The notes beneath the pieces are model-generated. The model worked only from the letters and a program-made list of their open reading frames with translations. It had not been told where the DNA came from and made no database searches. This document shows positions 55,833-64,000 of a stretch of DNA of 64,000 nucleotides, one piece after another. The DNA is from Ramlibacter henchirensis. Its GTDB lineage: Bacteria; Pseudomonadota; Gammaproteobacteria; Burkholderiales; Burkholderiaceae_C. The position numbers and the translations under genes are program-made. Every line of letters begins with the position of its first letter. The stretch's first letter is position 1. The DNA lies in the NCBI RefSeq assembly GCF_004682015.1, contig NZ_SMLM01000001.1, positions 1,736,001-1,800,000 on the forward strand, written 5' to 3'.

Positions 55833-57683
55833 ATGAACTCACCCGTGATGCAGGGTTTGACCCTCAAAACGCCGCCCTATGTGCGCAATGCCCGGCTGGT
55901 CGCCTGGGTGGCCGACATGGTCGCGTTGTGCAAGCCCGACGCCGTCCACTGGTGCGACGGCAGCCAGGAGGAATACGACCGCCTGTGCCAGCAGCTGGTG
56001 GACGCGGGCACCTTCCGCCGCCTCGATCCGGTCAAGCGCCCCGGCTCGTACCTGGCCTGGTCCGACCCGAGCGACGTCGCGCGCGTCGAGGACCGCACCT
56101 TCATCTGCTCGAAGAAGAAGGAAGACGCCGGCCCGACGAACAACTGGATGGACCCGGCCGAGATGCGCGCGACGCTGCAGCCGCTCTTCGACGGCTGCAT
56201 GCGCGGGCGCACCATGTACGTGGTGCCGTTCTCCATGGGCCCGCTCGGTTCGCCCATCGCCCACATCGGCATCGAGCTGTCCGACAGCCCGTACGTGGCG
56301 GTGAACATGAAGATCATGACCCGCATGGGCAAGGCCGTGTACGAGGTGCTGGGCGTGAACGGCGAGTTCGTGCCTTGCGTGCACACGGTCGGCGCGCCGC
56401 TCAAGCCGGGCGAGAAGGACGTGGCCTGGCCCTGCAACAAGACCAAGTACATCGTCCACTACCCCGAGACGCGCGAGATCTGGTCGTACGGCTCCGGCTA
56501 CGGCGGCAACGCGCTGCTCGGCAAGAAATGCTTCGCCCTGCGCATCGCTTCCACCATGGGCCGCGACGAAGGCTGGCTGGCCGAGCACATGCTGATCCTG
56601 GGCGTGACCAACCCCGAGGGGCGCAAGTACCACGTGGCTGCCGCCTTCCCGTCCGCCTGCGGCAAGACCAACTTCGCGATGCTGATCCCCCCCAGGGGCT
56701 TCGAGGGCTGGAAGGTCACCACCATCGGCGACGACATCGCGTGGATCAAGCCGGGCGCCGACGGCCGGCTGTACGCGATCAATCCCGAAGCGGGCTACTT
56801 CGGCGTGGCGCCGGGCACCAACACGGACACCAATCCGAATTGCATGGCCAGCCTGGACAAGAACGTGATCTTCACGAATGTCGCGCTCACCGACGACAAC
56901 GACGTGTGGTGGGAAGGCATGGGCCCGGCGCCGGCGCATGCGATCGACTGGCAAGGCAAGGACTGGACGCCGCAGCTGGGCAAGGAAACCGGGGCCAAGG
57001 CGGCGCACCCGAACGCGCGCTTCACCGTGGCCGCCATCAACAATCCGGCCCTCGACCCCGCGTGGGATGACCCCAAGGGCGTGCCGATCGACGCCTTCAT
57101 CTTCGGCGGCCGCCGTTCCACCACGGTGCCGCTGGTGACCGAGGCCCGCGACTGGGTGGAAGGCGTGTACATGGCCGCCACCATGGGCTCGGAAACCACC
57201 GCCGCGGCCTTCGGCCAGCAGGGCGTGGTGCGGCGCGACCCGTTCGCCATGCTGCCCTTCGCCGGCTACAACATGAGCGACTACTTCCAGCACTGGCTGC
57301 AGCTGGGCAAGAAGCTCAAGGCCTCGGGCGCCCGGCTGCCGCGCATCTACACCACCAATTGGTTCCGCAAGGGTGAGGACGGCAAGTTCGTCTGGCCAGG
57401 CTACGGCGAGAACATGCGCGTGCTCAAGTGGATGATCGACCGCATCGAGGGCAAGGCGGACGGGCAAGAGCACGTGTTCGGCGTCAGCCCGCGCTACGAG
57501 GAGCTCAACTGGACCGGCCTTGACTTCTCTCGCGACCAGTTCAAGACCGTCACCAGCATCGACAAGGCCGCCTGGCAGAAGGAACTGCAGCTGCACGCCG
57601 AGCTGTTCCAGCAGCTTGCCTACCACCTGCCGCAGGAGCTGGGCGACACGAAGGCGCGCATCGAGAAGCGGCTGGCCGCCTGA
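55833..57683 (+). CDS. pckG: Phosphoenolpyruvate carboxykinase (GTP)
   Basis: A 616-residue GTP-dependent PEPCK, which makes PEP from oxaloacetate in gluconeogenesis. Motifs: [17 protein letters not shown] (kinase-1a loop with the reactive Cys and Lys/Thr), [12 protein letters not shown] with metal-binding Asp and [12 protein letters not shown]; the N-terminal [14 protein letters not shown] is typical of GTP-type enzymes. ATG 55833 has AGGAG ten bases upstream; GTG 55827 is possible. A long leader with a hairpin precedes it. Confidence 0.97.
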   Translation: MNSPVMQGLTLKTPPYVRNARLVAWVADMVALCKPDAVHWCDGSQEEYDRLCQQLVDAGTFRRLDPVKRPGSYLAWSDPSDVARVEDRTFICSKKKEDAGPTNNWMDPAEMRATLQPLFDGCMRGRTMYVVPFSMGPLGSPIAHIGIELSDSPYVAVNMKIMTRMGKAVYEVLGVNGEFVPCVHTVGAPLKPGEKDVAWPCNKTKYIVHYPETREIWSYGSGYGGNALLGKKCFALRIASTMGRDEGWLAEHMLILGVTNPEGRKYHVAAAFPSACGKTNFAMLIPPRGFEGWKVTTIGDDIAWIKPGADGRLYAINPEAGYFGVAPGTNTDTNPNCMASLDKNVIFTNVALTDDNDVWWEGMGPAPAHAIDWQGKDWTPQLGKETGAKAAHPNARFTVAAINNPALDPAWDDPKGVPIDAFIFGGRRSTTVPLVTEARDWVEGVYMAATMGSETTAAAFGQQGVVRRDPFAMLPFAGYNMSDYFQHWLQLGKKLKASGARLPRIYTTNWFRKGEDGKFVWPGYGENMRVLKWMIDRIEGKADGQEHVFGVSPRYEELNWTGLDFSRDQFKTVTSIDKAAWQKELQLHAELFQQLAYHLPQELGDTKARIEKRLAA

Positions 57684-57704
57684 CGCCGACGCCGCGCGTC
57701 AAAG

Positions 57705-57732
57705 AAAACAGCCGCCCGAGGGCGGCTGTTTT
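57705..57732. terminator. Bidirectional terminator after pckG
   Basis: AAAACAGCCGCC (57705-57716) and GGCGGCTGTTTT (57721-57732) form a perfect 12-bp stem with a CGAG loop. T-runs flank it on both strands, so it ends pckG and the minus-strand small gene whose stop is at 57747. Confidence 0.9.
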
Positions 57733-57746
57733 TTATCGTGTGACAG

Positions 57747-57899
57747 CTATCGGTGGGCGGCGGCCAGGCGCTTGCGGCGTCTTTGCGCCTTTCGCTGCGC
57801 CTGCCGTTGCGCCCAGCCGTCCAGCCAGGCGAGCACCGGGGCCGGCAGAGCGGCCAGCAGGCCTCGCCAGCCCCAGCGGGTGGCGCGCAGCAGCAGCAT
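57747..57899 (-). CDS. 50-residue basic protein downstream of the DUF-type membrane protein
   Basis: A short ORF, MLLLRATRWGWRGLLAALP, then PVLAWLDGW and a very basic tail (RQAQRKAQRRRKRL). The ATG is three bases after the stop of the upstream gene and a bidirectional terminator follows its stop, so both boundaries look real. One weak amphipathic/hydrophobic N-terminal segment and a polybasic C-terminus suggest a membrane-surface or nucleic-acid-binding peptide. Family unknown. Confidence 0.45.
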   Translation of the reverse strand: MLLLRATRWGWRGLLAALPAPVLAWLDGWAQRQAQRKAQRRRKRLAAAHR

Positions 57900-57902
57900 G
57901 GC

Positions 57903-58343
57903 TCAGTAGTAGCTGCGGACGTCGCGGGCGGCGTCGGACGACATGGCGCGGCTGAGGTCCGCCATCACGCGGGCGTCGGTCACGGCCACGTCCCAGAACC
58001 GGCGGTCTTCGGCGGCCTGGCGGCGGGCGGCGGCGAAAGCCTTCACTTTCGCGCTGAAGCCGAGGACGACACGGCGGGCGGGAGCGGCCAGCAGCGCCAG
58101 TGCCGCGAAGGCCACGGTCCACAGGACGATCCACGCGGCCAGTAAGTGGCCCTCGGTCCAGGTGTCCACCACCTGGTTGGCCACGACCAGCAGCGCGGAG
58201 ACGACCGCGGCCAGCAGCAGGGTGGCGGCGCCGCGCGCGCCGTCGAAACGGGATGCGATGTCCTTCAGGGCACCGGCGGCGCGCTCGATCCGCTCGACAC
58301 CGGAATGCTGGGTGGGATAGTCGACATGAACGAACTGGGTCAT
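57903..58343 (-). CDS. Two-helix membrane protein of unknown function
   Basis: A 146-residue protein. Start MTQFVHVDYPTQHSGVERIE, then an amphipathic helix. Two TM segments follow (AATLLLAAVVSALLVVANQ and AAWIVLWTVAFAALALLAA). A C-terminal polar helix follows with FAAARRQAAEDRRFWDVA. Resembles short DUF-type membrane proteins in Burkholderiales, with no known role. Start 58343 is backed by GGAGGAAATTCAA; an upstream ATG at 58439 would overlap the promoter. It is divergent from a LysR gene, its likely regulator, and probably shares a transcript with the 50-residue ORF. Confidence 0.65.
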   Translation of the reverse strand: MTQFVHVDYPTQHSGVERIERAAGALKDIASRFDGARGAATLLLAAVVSALLVVANQVVDTWTEGHLLAAWIVLWTVAFAALALLAAPARRVVLGFSAKVKAFAAARRQAAEDRRFWDVAVTDARVMADLSRAMSSDAARDVRSYY

Positions 58344-58404
58344 TTGAATTTCCTCCGTAATGGCCGAGAGCTTCGGCACGAGGCATAGATTAGGGTTGAC
58401 CCTG

Positions 58405-58435
58405 ATATTATTCAAATCACGGTTTGTGATTCCAA
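58405..58435. promoter_or_regulatory. Divergent promoter region with LysR-type dyad
   Basis: AATCAC-N5-GTGATT (58415-58431) is a perfect 6-bp dyad that fits the T-N11-A form of LysR boxes. TATTAT (58406-58411) can serve as a plus-strand -10. On the minus strand TTGGAA (58430-58435) and TAATAT (58405-58410) are spaced 19 bases. The gap is AT-rich compared with its flanks. Confidence 0.5.
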
Positions 58436-58456
58436 TCATTCAGGAGATCGATAGTC

Positions 58457-59416
58457 GTGCCGAACTTCCGCACTTTCGACCTGAACTTGTTGCGGGTTTT
58501 CGACCAAGTCATGGCCGAGCGCAACCTCACCCGCGCGGCCCACAACCTGTCGATGACCCAGCCGGCGGTCAGCAATGCGCTCAACCGTTTGCGGGATGCG
58601 CTGGGCGACAAGCTGGTGGTGCGCAGCGGCTACGGCGTCGAGCCCACGCCCCGCGCGCTGGCGCTCTGGCCGGCTGTCGGCGACGCGCTGCGGCAACTGG
58701 AGGGGGCGCTTTCGCCCGGCCAGTTCGTGGCGTCGCAGGCGAACAACACTTTCGTCTTGGCGATGGCCGATGCCACTGCGGCCGAGCTGATGCCAGGGCT
58801 GGTCGAGATCATCGAACGCGACGCCCCGGGCGTCTCGATGCGCGTGCTGCCGCTGACCACTCGCGACCCCCGCAAGCTGCTGGACGAGGGCGCGGTCGAC
58901 CTTGCCGTCGGCTTCTTCCCGGCTGTCCTGGCGGATCTGACCGCGCAGTCGCAGGCCGGCAAGATGGCGGCCTTCGATCACCAGCGGCTGTACGACGGGC
59001 GCTACGTCTGCGTGATGCGACGCGAGCACCCACTCGCGCTCGGGCCCTTGACACTGGAGCGCTTCTGCGCCGCGCACCACATGCTGGTGAGCTTCTCCGG
59101 GCGCCCTTACGGGTTCATCGACGAGGCACTGGCCGCGCTCGGCCAGAAGCGGCGCATCGTGCTGACCGTCAACCAGTTCTTCACCGCGGGCCGGGTGGTG
59201 GCGCAGTCGGACCTGCTCACCGTGCTGCCCCGGCACTTCGTCGGAACCACCGGCATGGCATCCGAACTGGCCTTTCGCGAGTTGCCGTTCGAGGTGCCGC
59301 TGGTCCACGTCGACTCGCTCTGGCACCACCGGCAGGGCCAGCGCAGCGAGCACGCCTGGCTGCGCCTGGCCGTGCTGGCGGCGGCGCGCAAGGCTTTCCA
59401 GGGCGAACGCGAGTAA
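58457..59416 (+). CDS. LysR-family transcriptional regulator (NodD/LinR-like group)
   Basis: A 319-residue LTTR. HTH region: FDLNLLRVFDQVMAERNLTR, AAHNLSMTQPAVSNALNRLR. The effector domain has LAMADATAAELMPGLVEII and LDEGAVDLAVGFF. The N-terminus FRTFDLNLLRVFD is the NodD/LinR-like subgroup pattern. It starts with GTG at 58457, with CAGGAG about ten bases upstream. It faces the small membrane-protein gene across a dyad-bearing promoter. Confidence 0.9.
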   Translation: MPNFRTFDLNLLRVFDQVMAERNLTRAAHNLSMTQPAVSNALNRLRDALGDKLVVRSGYGVEPTPRALALWPAVGDALRQLEGALSPGQFVASQANNTFVLAMADATAAELMPGLVEIIERDAPGVSMRVLPLTTRDPRKLLDEGAVDLAVGFFPAVLADLTAQSQAGKMAAFDHQRLYDGRYVCVMRREHPLALGPLTLERFCAAHHMLVSFSGRPYGFIDEALAALGQKRRIVLTVNQFFTAGRVVAQSDLLTVLPRHFVGTTGMASELAFRELPFEVPLVHVDSLWHHRQGQRSEHAWLRLAVLAAARKAFQGERE

Positions 59417-59495
59417 GCATCTTCCCGGGCTGTGCATTCCTCCGGTCGAGCAGATCGAAGTGCAGCCCAGCTTCGCCGCCGCCGACAATGGCGCG

Positions 59496-60329
59496 GTGAA
59501 GTTCCAGCTGATGTCAGACCTGCATCTCGAAACCCAGCCGGGCCTCCAGTTCTCGCCGGCGCCGCAGGCCGAACTCCTGGTGCTTGCCGGCGACGTCGGC
59601 TCCTACCAGCCCGGCAGCGCCCTGCCGGGCGAGGACTTCGGCCTGGAGCGGTTCGCGCCGCGCAACGGCTGGCCGGTGCCCGTCCTGTTCGTTCCGGGCA
59701 ACCACGAGTACGACAACCTCGAATTCGACGCCACACACGCCCGCCTGCGCGAAACCTGCGAACGGCTTGGGATCACCTGGCTGGAGCGCGAAGTTCTCGT
59801 GCTGGGCGGCGTGCGCTTCGTGGGCACCACGCTATGGACGGACTTTGACGCGCTGGCGGCGCAGGCGCCGGACACCACGCGGGCCCTGAAGCAGCGCGAG
59901 AAGGCCTTTCGCGCGGCCAACTTCTACCTGCCCAGGTTCGCCGGCACGTTCCGCGGCGAACCGATGCACGCCGAACAATGGCGCGCCTTGGGTCTTGAGT
60001 GCCAGCAGTGGCTGCGTGAGGTGCTGGCCCCGCCATTCGACGGGCCGACCGTCGTCGTCACCCATTTCGCGCCTTCGCTGCAAAGCGCCGATCCGCGCTA
60101 CGGCCTTACGCCCGGCACCGCGGGCTTCTGCAACGCGCTGGACGACCTGCTGCCCCGCGCGCAGCTGTGGGCGCACGGCCACCTGCATTGCCACCAGGAC
60201 TACCGGGTGAATGGCTGCCGCGTGGTCGCGAATCCGGTGGGCTATTCGCGCAAGGGCGAGCAGGAAGGCTTCCTGCCGCATTGGGTGCTGGAGGTGCCGG
60301 CGGCGCCCGCCGCGGTCACCGCGCGCTGA
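59496..60329 (+). CDS. Calcineurin-like metallophosphoesterase
   Basis: A 277-residue two-metal phosphoesterase. Metal ligands: SDLHLE (D-x-H), LAGDVGSY (GD), VPGNHEYD (GNHE), VVTHFAPS (H) and WAHGHLHC (GH-x-H). All five boxes are intact. Substrate unknown. I chose the GTG at 59496, making MKFQLMSDLHLE, the standard N-terminus, and GACAAT (59484-59489) ends six bases earlier. The GTG at 59460 would add 12 residues of no homology. Its stop overlaps the convergent tetR-type gene by 14 bases. Confidence 0.9.
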   Translation: MKFQLMSDLHLETQPGLQFSPAPQAELLVLAGDVGSYQPGSALPGEDFGLERFAPRNGWPVPVLFVPGNHEYDNLEFDATHARLRETCERLGITWLEREVLVLGGVRFVGTTLWTDFDALAAQAPDTTRALKQREKAFRAANFYLPRFAGTFRGEPMHAEQWRALGLECQQWLREVLAPPFDGPTVVVTHFAPSLQSADPRYGLTPGTAGFCNALDDLLPRAQLWAHGHLHCHQDYRVNGCRVVANPVGYSRKGEQEGFLPHWVLEVPAAPAAVTAR

Positions 60330-60930
60330 GGCCGTCGAAGCAGGTGCTCAGGACCAGGTCGACGATCTGCTCGTCGGTGTGCTGCCCGGCGGCCTTGAGG
60401 AATTCGACCACCGGATCGCAGGCGCGGGCGTAGAGCGTGTAGAGCACGGCGGCCGACGGCAGCTTCGGGTCGACGGCGCCCTCGCGCTGGCCGGCCTCGA
60501 TCCATTCGCCCAGCTGCTCGCCGATGCCGGTCAAGGCGTCGCGGTAGTCGCGGCTGGACATGAGCGCGGCGCGCAGCGAGGAGTTCTGGCTCGGCAGCGA
60601 AGGCATCTGGCCGGCGAGCCGGACCTGCAGCGTCCAGCGCACGGCCGACTTCAGCTTGTCCAGCATCGGCAGCGCGGGATCGACGCTCGCCAGGAACTGC
60701 TGCGCGCGGCGCATCACGCGCACCATGGCGGCGGCGGCGAGATCTTCCTTGCTCGGGAAATGCTTGTAGAGGCTGGCCTTGGCGATGCCGACGGCCGCGG
60801 CGACTTCGTCCACCGTCATGGCATCGAAGCCTTTTTCGGCGAGCAGCCGGTTCACGTTCTGGATGATCGCCTCTTCGCGCGCGGCCAGCATCTGCTCCTT
60901 GAAGGAAGGCCGGGCGACGACGGTGCTCAT
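60316..60930 (-). CDS. TetR/AcrR-family transcriptional regulator
   Basis: A 204-residue TetR-type repressor. HTH: NVNRLLAEKGFDAMTVDEVA, then VGIAKASLYKHFPSKEDL at about residues 27-64. The C-terminal ligand domain is helical with no recognised signal. TAGAAT (60938-60943, minus strand) ends seven bases before the ATG, so the mRNA is probably leaderless. It converges on the metallophosphoesterase and diverges from the YdjM-type gene 115 bases away, a possible target. Confidence 0.88.
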   Translation of the reverse strand: MSTVVARPSFKEQMLAAREEAIIQNVNRLLAEKGFDAMTVDEVAAAVGIAKASLYKHFPSKEDLAAAAMVRVMRRAQQFLASVDPALPMLDKLKSAVRWTLQVRLAGQMPSLPSQNSSLRAALMSSRDYRDALTGIGEQLGEWIEAGQREGAVDPKLPSAAVLYTLYARACDPVVEFLKAAGQHTDEQIVDLVLSTCFDGLSAR

Positions 60931-60937
60931 GGCGGAA

Positions 60938-60943
60938 ATTCTA
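60938..60943 (-). promoter_or_regulatory. TetR-type gene -10 element (leaderless)
   Basis: TAGAAT read on the minus strand, seven bases before ATG 60930. Confidence 0.45.
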
Positions 60944-61045
60944 ATGCTGGGTCATTGGCTCTTCCGTGGTGGACGGGCGCGTGCAGCCTGAGCAAAGTCC
61001 ACACGCCACCGTCGTGACGCAAGAGGCCGTTAGGCTTGCGGCCCC

Positions 61046-62053
61046 ATGGATTCCGTCTCGCAACTGGCGCTCGGCGCCGCCGTCGGCGTAGCTGTCATGG
61101 GCCGCCGCACGGCCCTCTGGAAAGCAGCGCTGTGGGGCGGCGTCGCCGGCACGCTGCCCGACTTGGACGCCTTCATCGATTACGGCGACGCGGTGCGCAA
61201 CATGACGTACCACCGCGGCTCGAGCCACGCGATTTTCTGGCAGACACTCGCCTCGCCCGTGCTGGCATGGATCGCGAGCCGCGTGCACGGCGAGGCGAAA
61301 AGCTTCCGGCGCTGGTGGCTTGCGATCTGGCTTGCCCTCATCACGCATCCGCTGCTGGACACGATGACGGTGTACGGCACGCAGCTGCTGCTGCCCTTCA
61401 CCAACCATCCGTTCGGCGTCGGCAGCATCTTCATCATCGATCCGCTCTACACGCTGCCGCTGCTGATCGGGGTGGGCGTCGCATTGGCGCGCCGCGCACC
61501 CGCGGGACTGGCGTGGAACCGCTGGGGACTGATCCTCTCCACCGGCTATCTCGCGTGGAGCGCTCTCGCACAAGCGCATGTGCGCGGCGTCGCCGAACAG
61601 ACGCTGGCCGCACGCGGCGCGCCCGCGCAGGAGCTTCTCGTGACGCCCACCGCGTTCAACACCGTCCTGTGGCGGGTGGTGGCGATGCGCGAGGACGGCT
61701 ACGAGGAAGGCTTCTACTCGCTGCTGGACGGCGGCCGGCCGATCCGCTTCGAGCGTTTTGCGACCGACCGGGCGCTGGAGCGATCGCTGCACGACGTCTG
61801 GGCCGTGCAGCGCATGGCCTGGTTCTCGCACGGCTTCTACAAGATGCAGGCGCAGGACGGCCGCGCGTTCATCACCGACCTGCGCATGGGGCAGGAGCCC
61901 TGGTACGTCTTCAACTTCGCGGTTGCGCGGCGTGAAGGCGCGAACTGGTCGCCGGAGCCGCCGCGCAACTTCGGCGCGCGCGGCAACCTCGATGAAGGCC
62001 TTTCGTGGCTGGGGCGGCGGATGCTGGGCGAGGACGTGCCGCCGCCGCGGTGA
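61046..62053 (+). CDS. YdjM-family membrane-bound metal-dependent hydrolase-like protein
   Basis: A 335-residue protein of the YdjM/LexA-regulated DUF457 family. It begins MDSVSQLALGAAVGVAVMG, has GTLPDLDAFIDYGDAV and YHRGSSHAIFWQT, the D-x-D and HRG-x-x-H metal motifs, and LALITHPLLDTMTVYGTQLL. Several TM helices occupy the first 165 residues, and the rest is a soluble C-terminal domain. Role not established. TAGGCT (61031-61036) nine bases before the ATG may be its -10. It lies beside the tetR-type gene and converges on the molybdenum enzyme gene. Confidence 0.85.
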   Translation: MDSVSQLALGAAVGVAVMGRRTALWKAALWGGVAGTLPDLDAFIDYGDAVRNMTYHRGSSHAIFWQTLASPVLAWIASRVHGEAKSFRRWWLAIWLALITHPLLDTMTVYGTQLLLPFTNHPFGVGSIFIIDPLYTLPLLIGVGVALARRAPAGLAWNRWGLILSTGYLAWSALAQAHVRGVAEQTLAARGAPAQELLVTPTAFNTVLWRVVAMREDGYEEGFYSLLDGGRPIRFERFATDRALERSLHDVWAVQRMAWFSHGFYKMQAQDGRAFITDLRMGQEPWYVFNFAVARREGANWSPEPPRNFGARGNLDEGLSWLGRRMLGEDVPPPR

Positions 62054-62062
62054 AGCCCGTGG

Positions 62063-64000
62063 TCAGCCGTCGGCCGACCCGATCATCAGCTGCCACAGCC
62101 GCACCGGCGTGAGCGGCATCTGCAGCCGCGGCGCGAGCGCCGCGTGGCCGCCGCGCGCGAGCGCATCGGCCACCGCGTTGACCACGCAGGGCGTGGCGCC
62201 GATGGTGCCGAGTTCGCCCACGCCCTTCACGCCGAGCGGGTTGTTGCTGCACGGCGTGGATTCGTCCATGCGGGTGACGAACTCGCAGGCGAGCAGGTCG
62301 GCGCGCGGCGCGGCGTAGTCCATCAGGCTGCCGGTGATCGGCTGGCCGCTGTCGGCGTCGTACACCACCTGCTCGAGCAGCGCCTGTCCGAGGCCCTGCA
62401 CCGCGCCGCCATCGAGCTGGCCGCGCACGATGGTGGGATTGACCACTCGCCCCACGTCGTTGACGCTGCTGTAGGCGACCACGCGCACCTCGCCGGTCGT
62501 GGGATCGACTTCCACTTCGCAGATGTGGCAACCGTTCGGCCAGCTCGGCCCCGCGACGGTGGTGCTGCTCTCCAGGAAGATGCGTCCCTGCGGCTGCCTG
62601 GCCGCCAGCGAGAACAGGTCCACTGCGATGTCGGTGCCGCGCACCTTGAAGCGCCCGGCCTCGTACTCCAGATCCTGCACGCTCGCCTCCAGCGATTGCG
62701 CCGCGAGCCGCCGCGCCTCCTCCAGCGTCTTCTCCGCGCCTTCGCGCAGCGCCGAGCCGCCGGTGAAGATGGAACGCGAGCCGGCGCTGCCGAACCCTTC
62801 GCCGCGGTCCGTGTCGCCGAGCACCACGCGCACGCGGTCCATCGGCACGCCGAACACGTCGACCACCAGTTGCGCCAGCGTGGTAGCGATGCCCTGGCCC
62901 ATGGCGTTGACGGCCGAGAACACCTCGATCACGCCGTCCGCCAACACCGACACGGTCACGCGCTCTTGCAGCGCGTTGCCGCCGGTCCATTCAAGGAACG
63001 TGGCGATGCCCAGTCCGCGCAGCTTGCCGCGCGCGCGGCTCTGCGCGAAGCGCGCATCGAACCCGCTCCAGTCGGCAAGCGCCAGACCCTGGTCCATGAC
63101 GTGCTCGAAGCGGCCGACGTCGTAGACCTGCCCCATCGGGTTCTTGTAGGGCATCTGCTCGGGGCGGATGAAGTTGCGCCGGCGCAGCTGAACGCGGTCG
63201 ATGCCGCTGGCGCGCGCGGCTTCGTCCATCAGCCGCTCGATGATGTAGATCGCCTCGGGCCGTCCGGCGCCGCGGTACGCGCCCGTCGGCGCCGTGTTCG
63301 TCATCACCGCCTGGTAGTGGAAGTCGATCAGCGGGATGTCGTAGACGCTGGTCTGCACCCACGGCCCGATCATCAGCTGGATCACGCAGCCGGTGGGCGT
63401 GGCATAAGCGCCGACGTTCGCCAGCGAATGCAGGCGCAGCGCCAGGATGCGGCCGTCGGCCGCGAGCGCCAGCTGCGCGTGCGTGCGCACGTCGCGGCCG
63501 TGGTGCGACGAGACGAATTCCTCGCCGCGTTCGGCGACCCATTTGACCGGGCGCTTCAGTTTCCACGCGCACCAGGCCAGCGCCACGTCTTCCGGGTACG
63601 CGCCGGTCTTCATGCCGAAGCCGCCGCCGACGTCGCCCACCGTCACGCGCAGCTGCTCCGGCTTGAGCCCGAGCAGGTCCGACAAGGTGGTGCGGACGCC
63701 GGAAGGCATCTGCGTACTCATCTGCAGCGTGAGCCGGCCGTCGTCGGCCGTCCAGGCCAGCACCGCGCGCGGTTCCAGCGACAGCGCAGCGAGGCGCTGG
63801 TTGTCGAGGTCGAGGCGGACGACGTGGGCGGCGCGAGCGAATGCAGCGTCGACGGCCTTCGCATCGCCATAGCGCGTCTCGGCCGCGACGTTGTCGGGCG
63901 CGTCGTCGCACAGCGCGGCCGTGCCCTGCACCGCCTGGTGCACGTCGACCACGCCGGGCAGCTCCTCGTACTCGACCCAGATCGACTCCGCCGCGTCGCG
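62063..64000 (-). CDS. Xanthine dehydrogenase/CoxL-type molybdopterin-binding subunit (5' end outside window)
   Basis: At least 645 codons; the frame runs open off the right edge. Mo-cofactor subunit of the xanthine oxidase family. Motifs: LEPRAVLAW, VGGGFGMKTGAYPEDVALAW, then the loop GAYRGAGRPEA. AYRGAGR is the form-II loop, unlike the AYXCSFR loop of form-I CO dehydrogenases. The catalytic Glu is in KGVGELGTIGATP near the end and the region GFGSAGSRSIFTGGSA lies mid-protein. So CO oxidation is unlikely, and an aldehyde, purine or heterocycle substrate is more probable. FAD and 2Fe-2S subunits, if any, would be beyond the edge. Confidence 0.9.
   Translation of the reverse strand, partial: RDAAESIWVEYEELPGVVDVHQAVQGTAALCDDAPDNVAAETRYGDAKAVDAAFARAAHVVRLDLDNQRLAALSLEPRAVLAWTADDGRLTLQMSTQMPSGVRTTLSDLLGLKPEQLRVTVGDVGGGFGMKTGAYPEDVALAWCAWKLKRPVKWVAERGEEFVSSHHGRDVRTHAQLALAADGRILALRLHSLANVGAYATPTGCVIQLMIGPWVQTSVYDIPLIDFHYQAVMTNTAPTGAYRGAGRPEAIYIIERLMDEAARASGIDRVQLRRRNFIRPEQMPYKNPMGQVYDVGRFEHVMDQGLALADWSGFDARFAQSRARGKLRGLGIATFLEWTGGNALQERVTVSVLADGVIEVFSAVNAMGQGIATTLAQLVVDVFGVPMDRVRVVLGDTDRGEGFGSAGSRSIFTGGSALREGAEKTLEEARRLAAQSLEASVQDLEYEAGRFKVRGTDIAVDLFSLAARQPQGRIFLESSTTVAGPSWPNGCHICEVEVDPTTGEVRVVAYSSVNDVGRVVNPTIVRGQLDGGAVQGLGQALLEQVVYDADSGQPITGSLMDYAAPRADLLACEFVTRMDESTPCSNNPLGVKGVGELGTIGATPCVVNAVADALARGGHAALAPRLQMPLTPVRLWQLMIGSADG

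Noticed and set aside
55839..57626. Minus-strand ORF of 595 codons inside pckG
   Set aside because: Shadow of pckG, with biased composition and no motif.

Overview
The window is high-GC chromosomal DNA of a betaproteobacterium. Gene content and order point to Burkholderiales, probably Comamonadaceae (Ramlibacter/Variovorax-like). The pointers are ssb/MFS/uvrA, ilvE/zinc-ribbon/waaF, the TorF-glnK-amtB cluster, a methionine synthase split into two genes behind an SAH riboswitch, and phasin and glcEF genes. I see no rRNA, tRNA, CRISPR array, prophage or insertion sequence. Most of the window is dense core genome with short gaps. The placement is inferred from gene families, not from a database search.

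Layout. 1-5 kb: end of a RES-domain protein, ssb, an MFS exporter and uvrA. 5-10.3 kb: a secreted beta-propeller lipoprotein, a carboxymuconolactone-decarboxylase-like protein divergent from an HxlR regulator, a DUF3606 protein, pyrF divergent from an EamA permease, and an M48 protease divergent from an AmpG-type permease. 11.7-16.6 kb: a two-component system, a second CMD-family protein, a YbfB-type MFS and a LysR regulator. 16.5-20.6 kb (minus strand): waaF, a zinc-finger protein, ilvE, a small membrane protein and radA. 20.7-27.6 kb: the homoprotocatechuate meta-cleavage operon (hpaR, a 31-codon ORF, hpaE, D, F, H, I, then a class II aldolase and a PanE-like reductase). 27.6-33.8 kb: a VapBC-like pair, two EamA permeases, alr, lplT, glutathione peroxidase and a phasin. 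33.9-38 kb: glcF, glcE, an SMP-30 lactonase and a small ChpT-like protein. 38-42.5 kb: the nitrogen-regulated TorF-glnK-amtB operon behind a sigma-54 promoter, then comM. 42.6-51.2 kb: an NHL-repeat lipoprotein, a BrkB-family protein, the two halves of metH separated by an opposite-strand small gene, and recQ. 51.2-57.7 kb: a tandem AAA+ ATPase, ilvA, a PaaI-type thioesterase, a His-rich mini membrane protein and pckG. 57.7-64 kb: two small minus-strand genes, a LysR regulator, a metallophosphoesterase, a TetR regulator, a YdjM-type membrane protein and a truncated CoxL/XdhB-type molybdenum hydroxylase subunit.

Regulation is the most informative layer. (i) An SAH riboswitch precedes the C-terminal metH gene, and its 3' strand is complementary to that gene's Shine-Dalgarno region. 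(ii) A near-consensus sigma-54 promoter with upstream NtrC-like sites precedes torF-glnK-amtB. (iii) About 18 genes carry a TANNNT-like -10 hexamer only 5-9 bases before the start codon, which predicts leaderless mRNAs and helps choose several starts. (iv) Short palindromes overlap or flank the promoters of hpaR, the HxlR gene, the vapB-like gene and the 58.4-kb lysR gene. The most unusual proteins are a ChpT-like pseudo-histidine-kinase (37314-37979), an orphan tandem AAA+ ATPase (51226-53526) and several sub-60-residue proteins. The hpa operon has no hpaG in this window.
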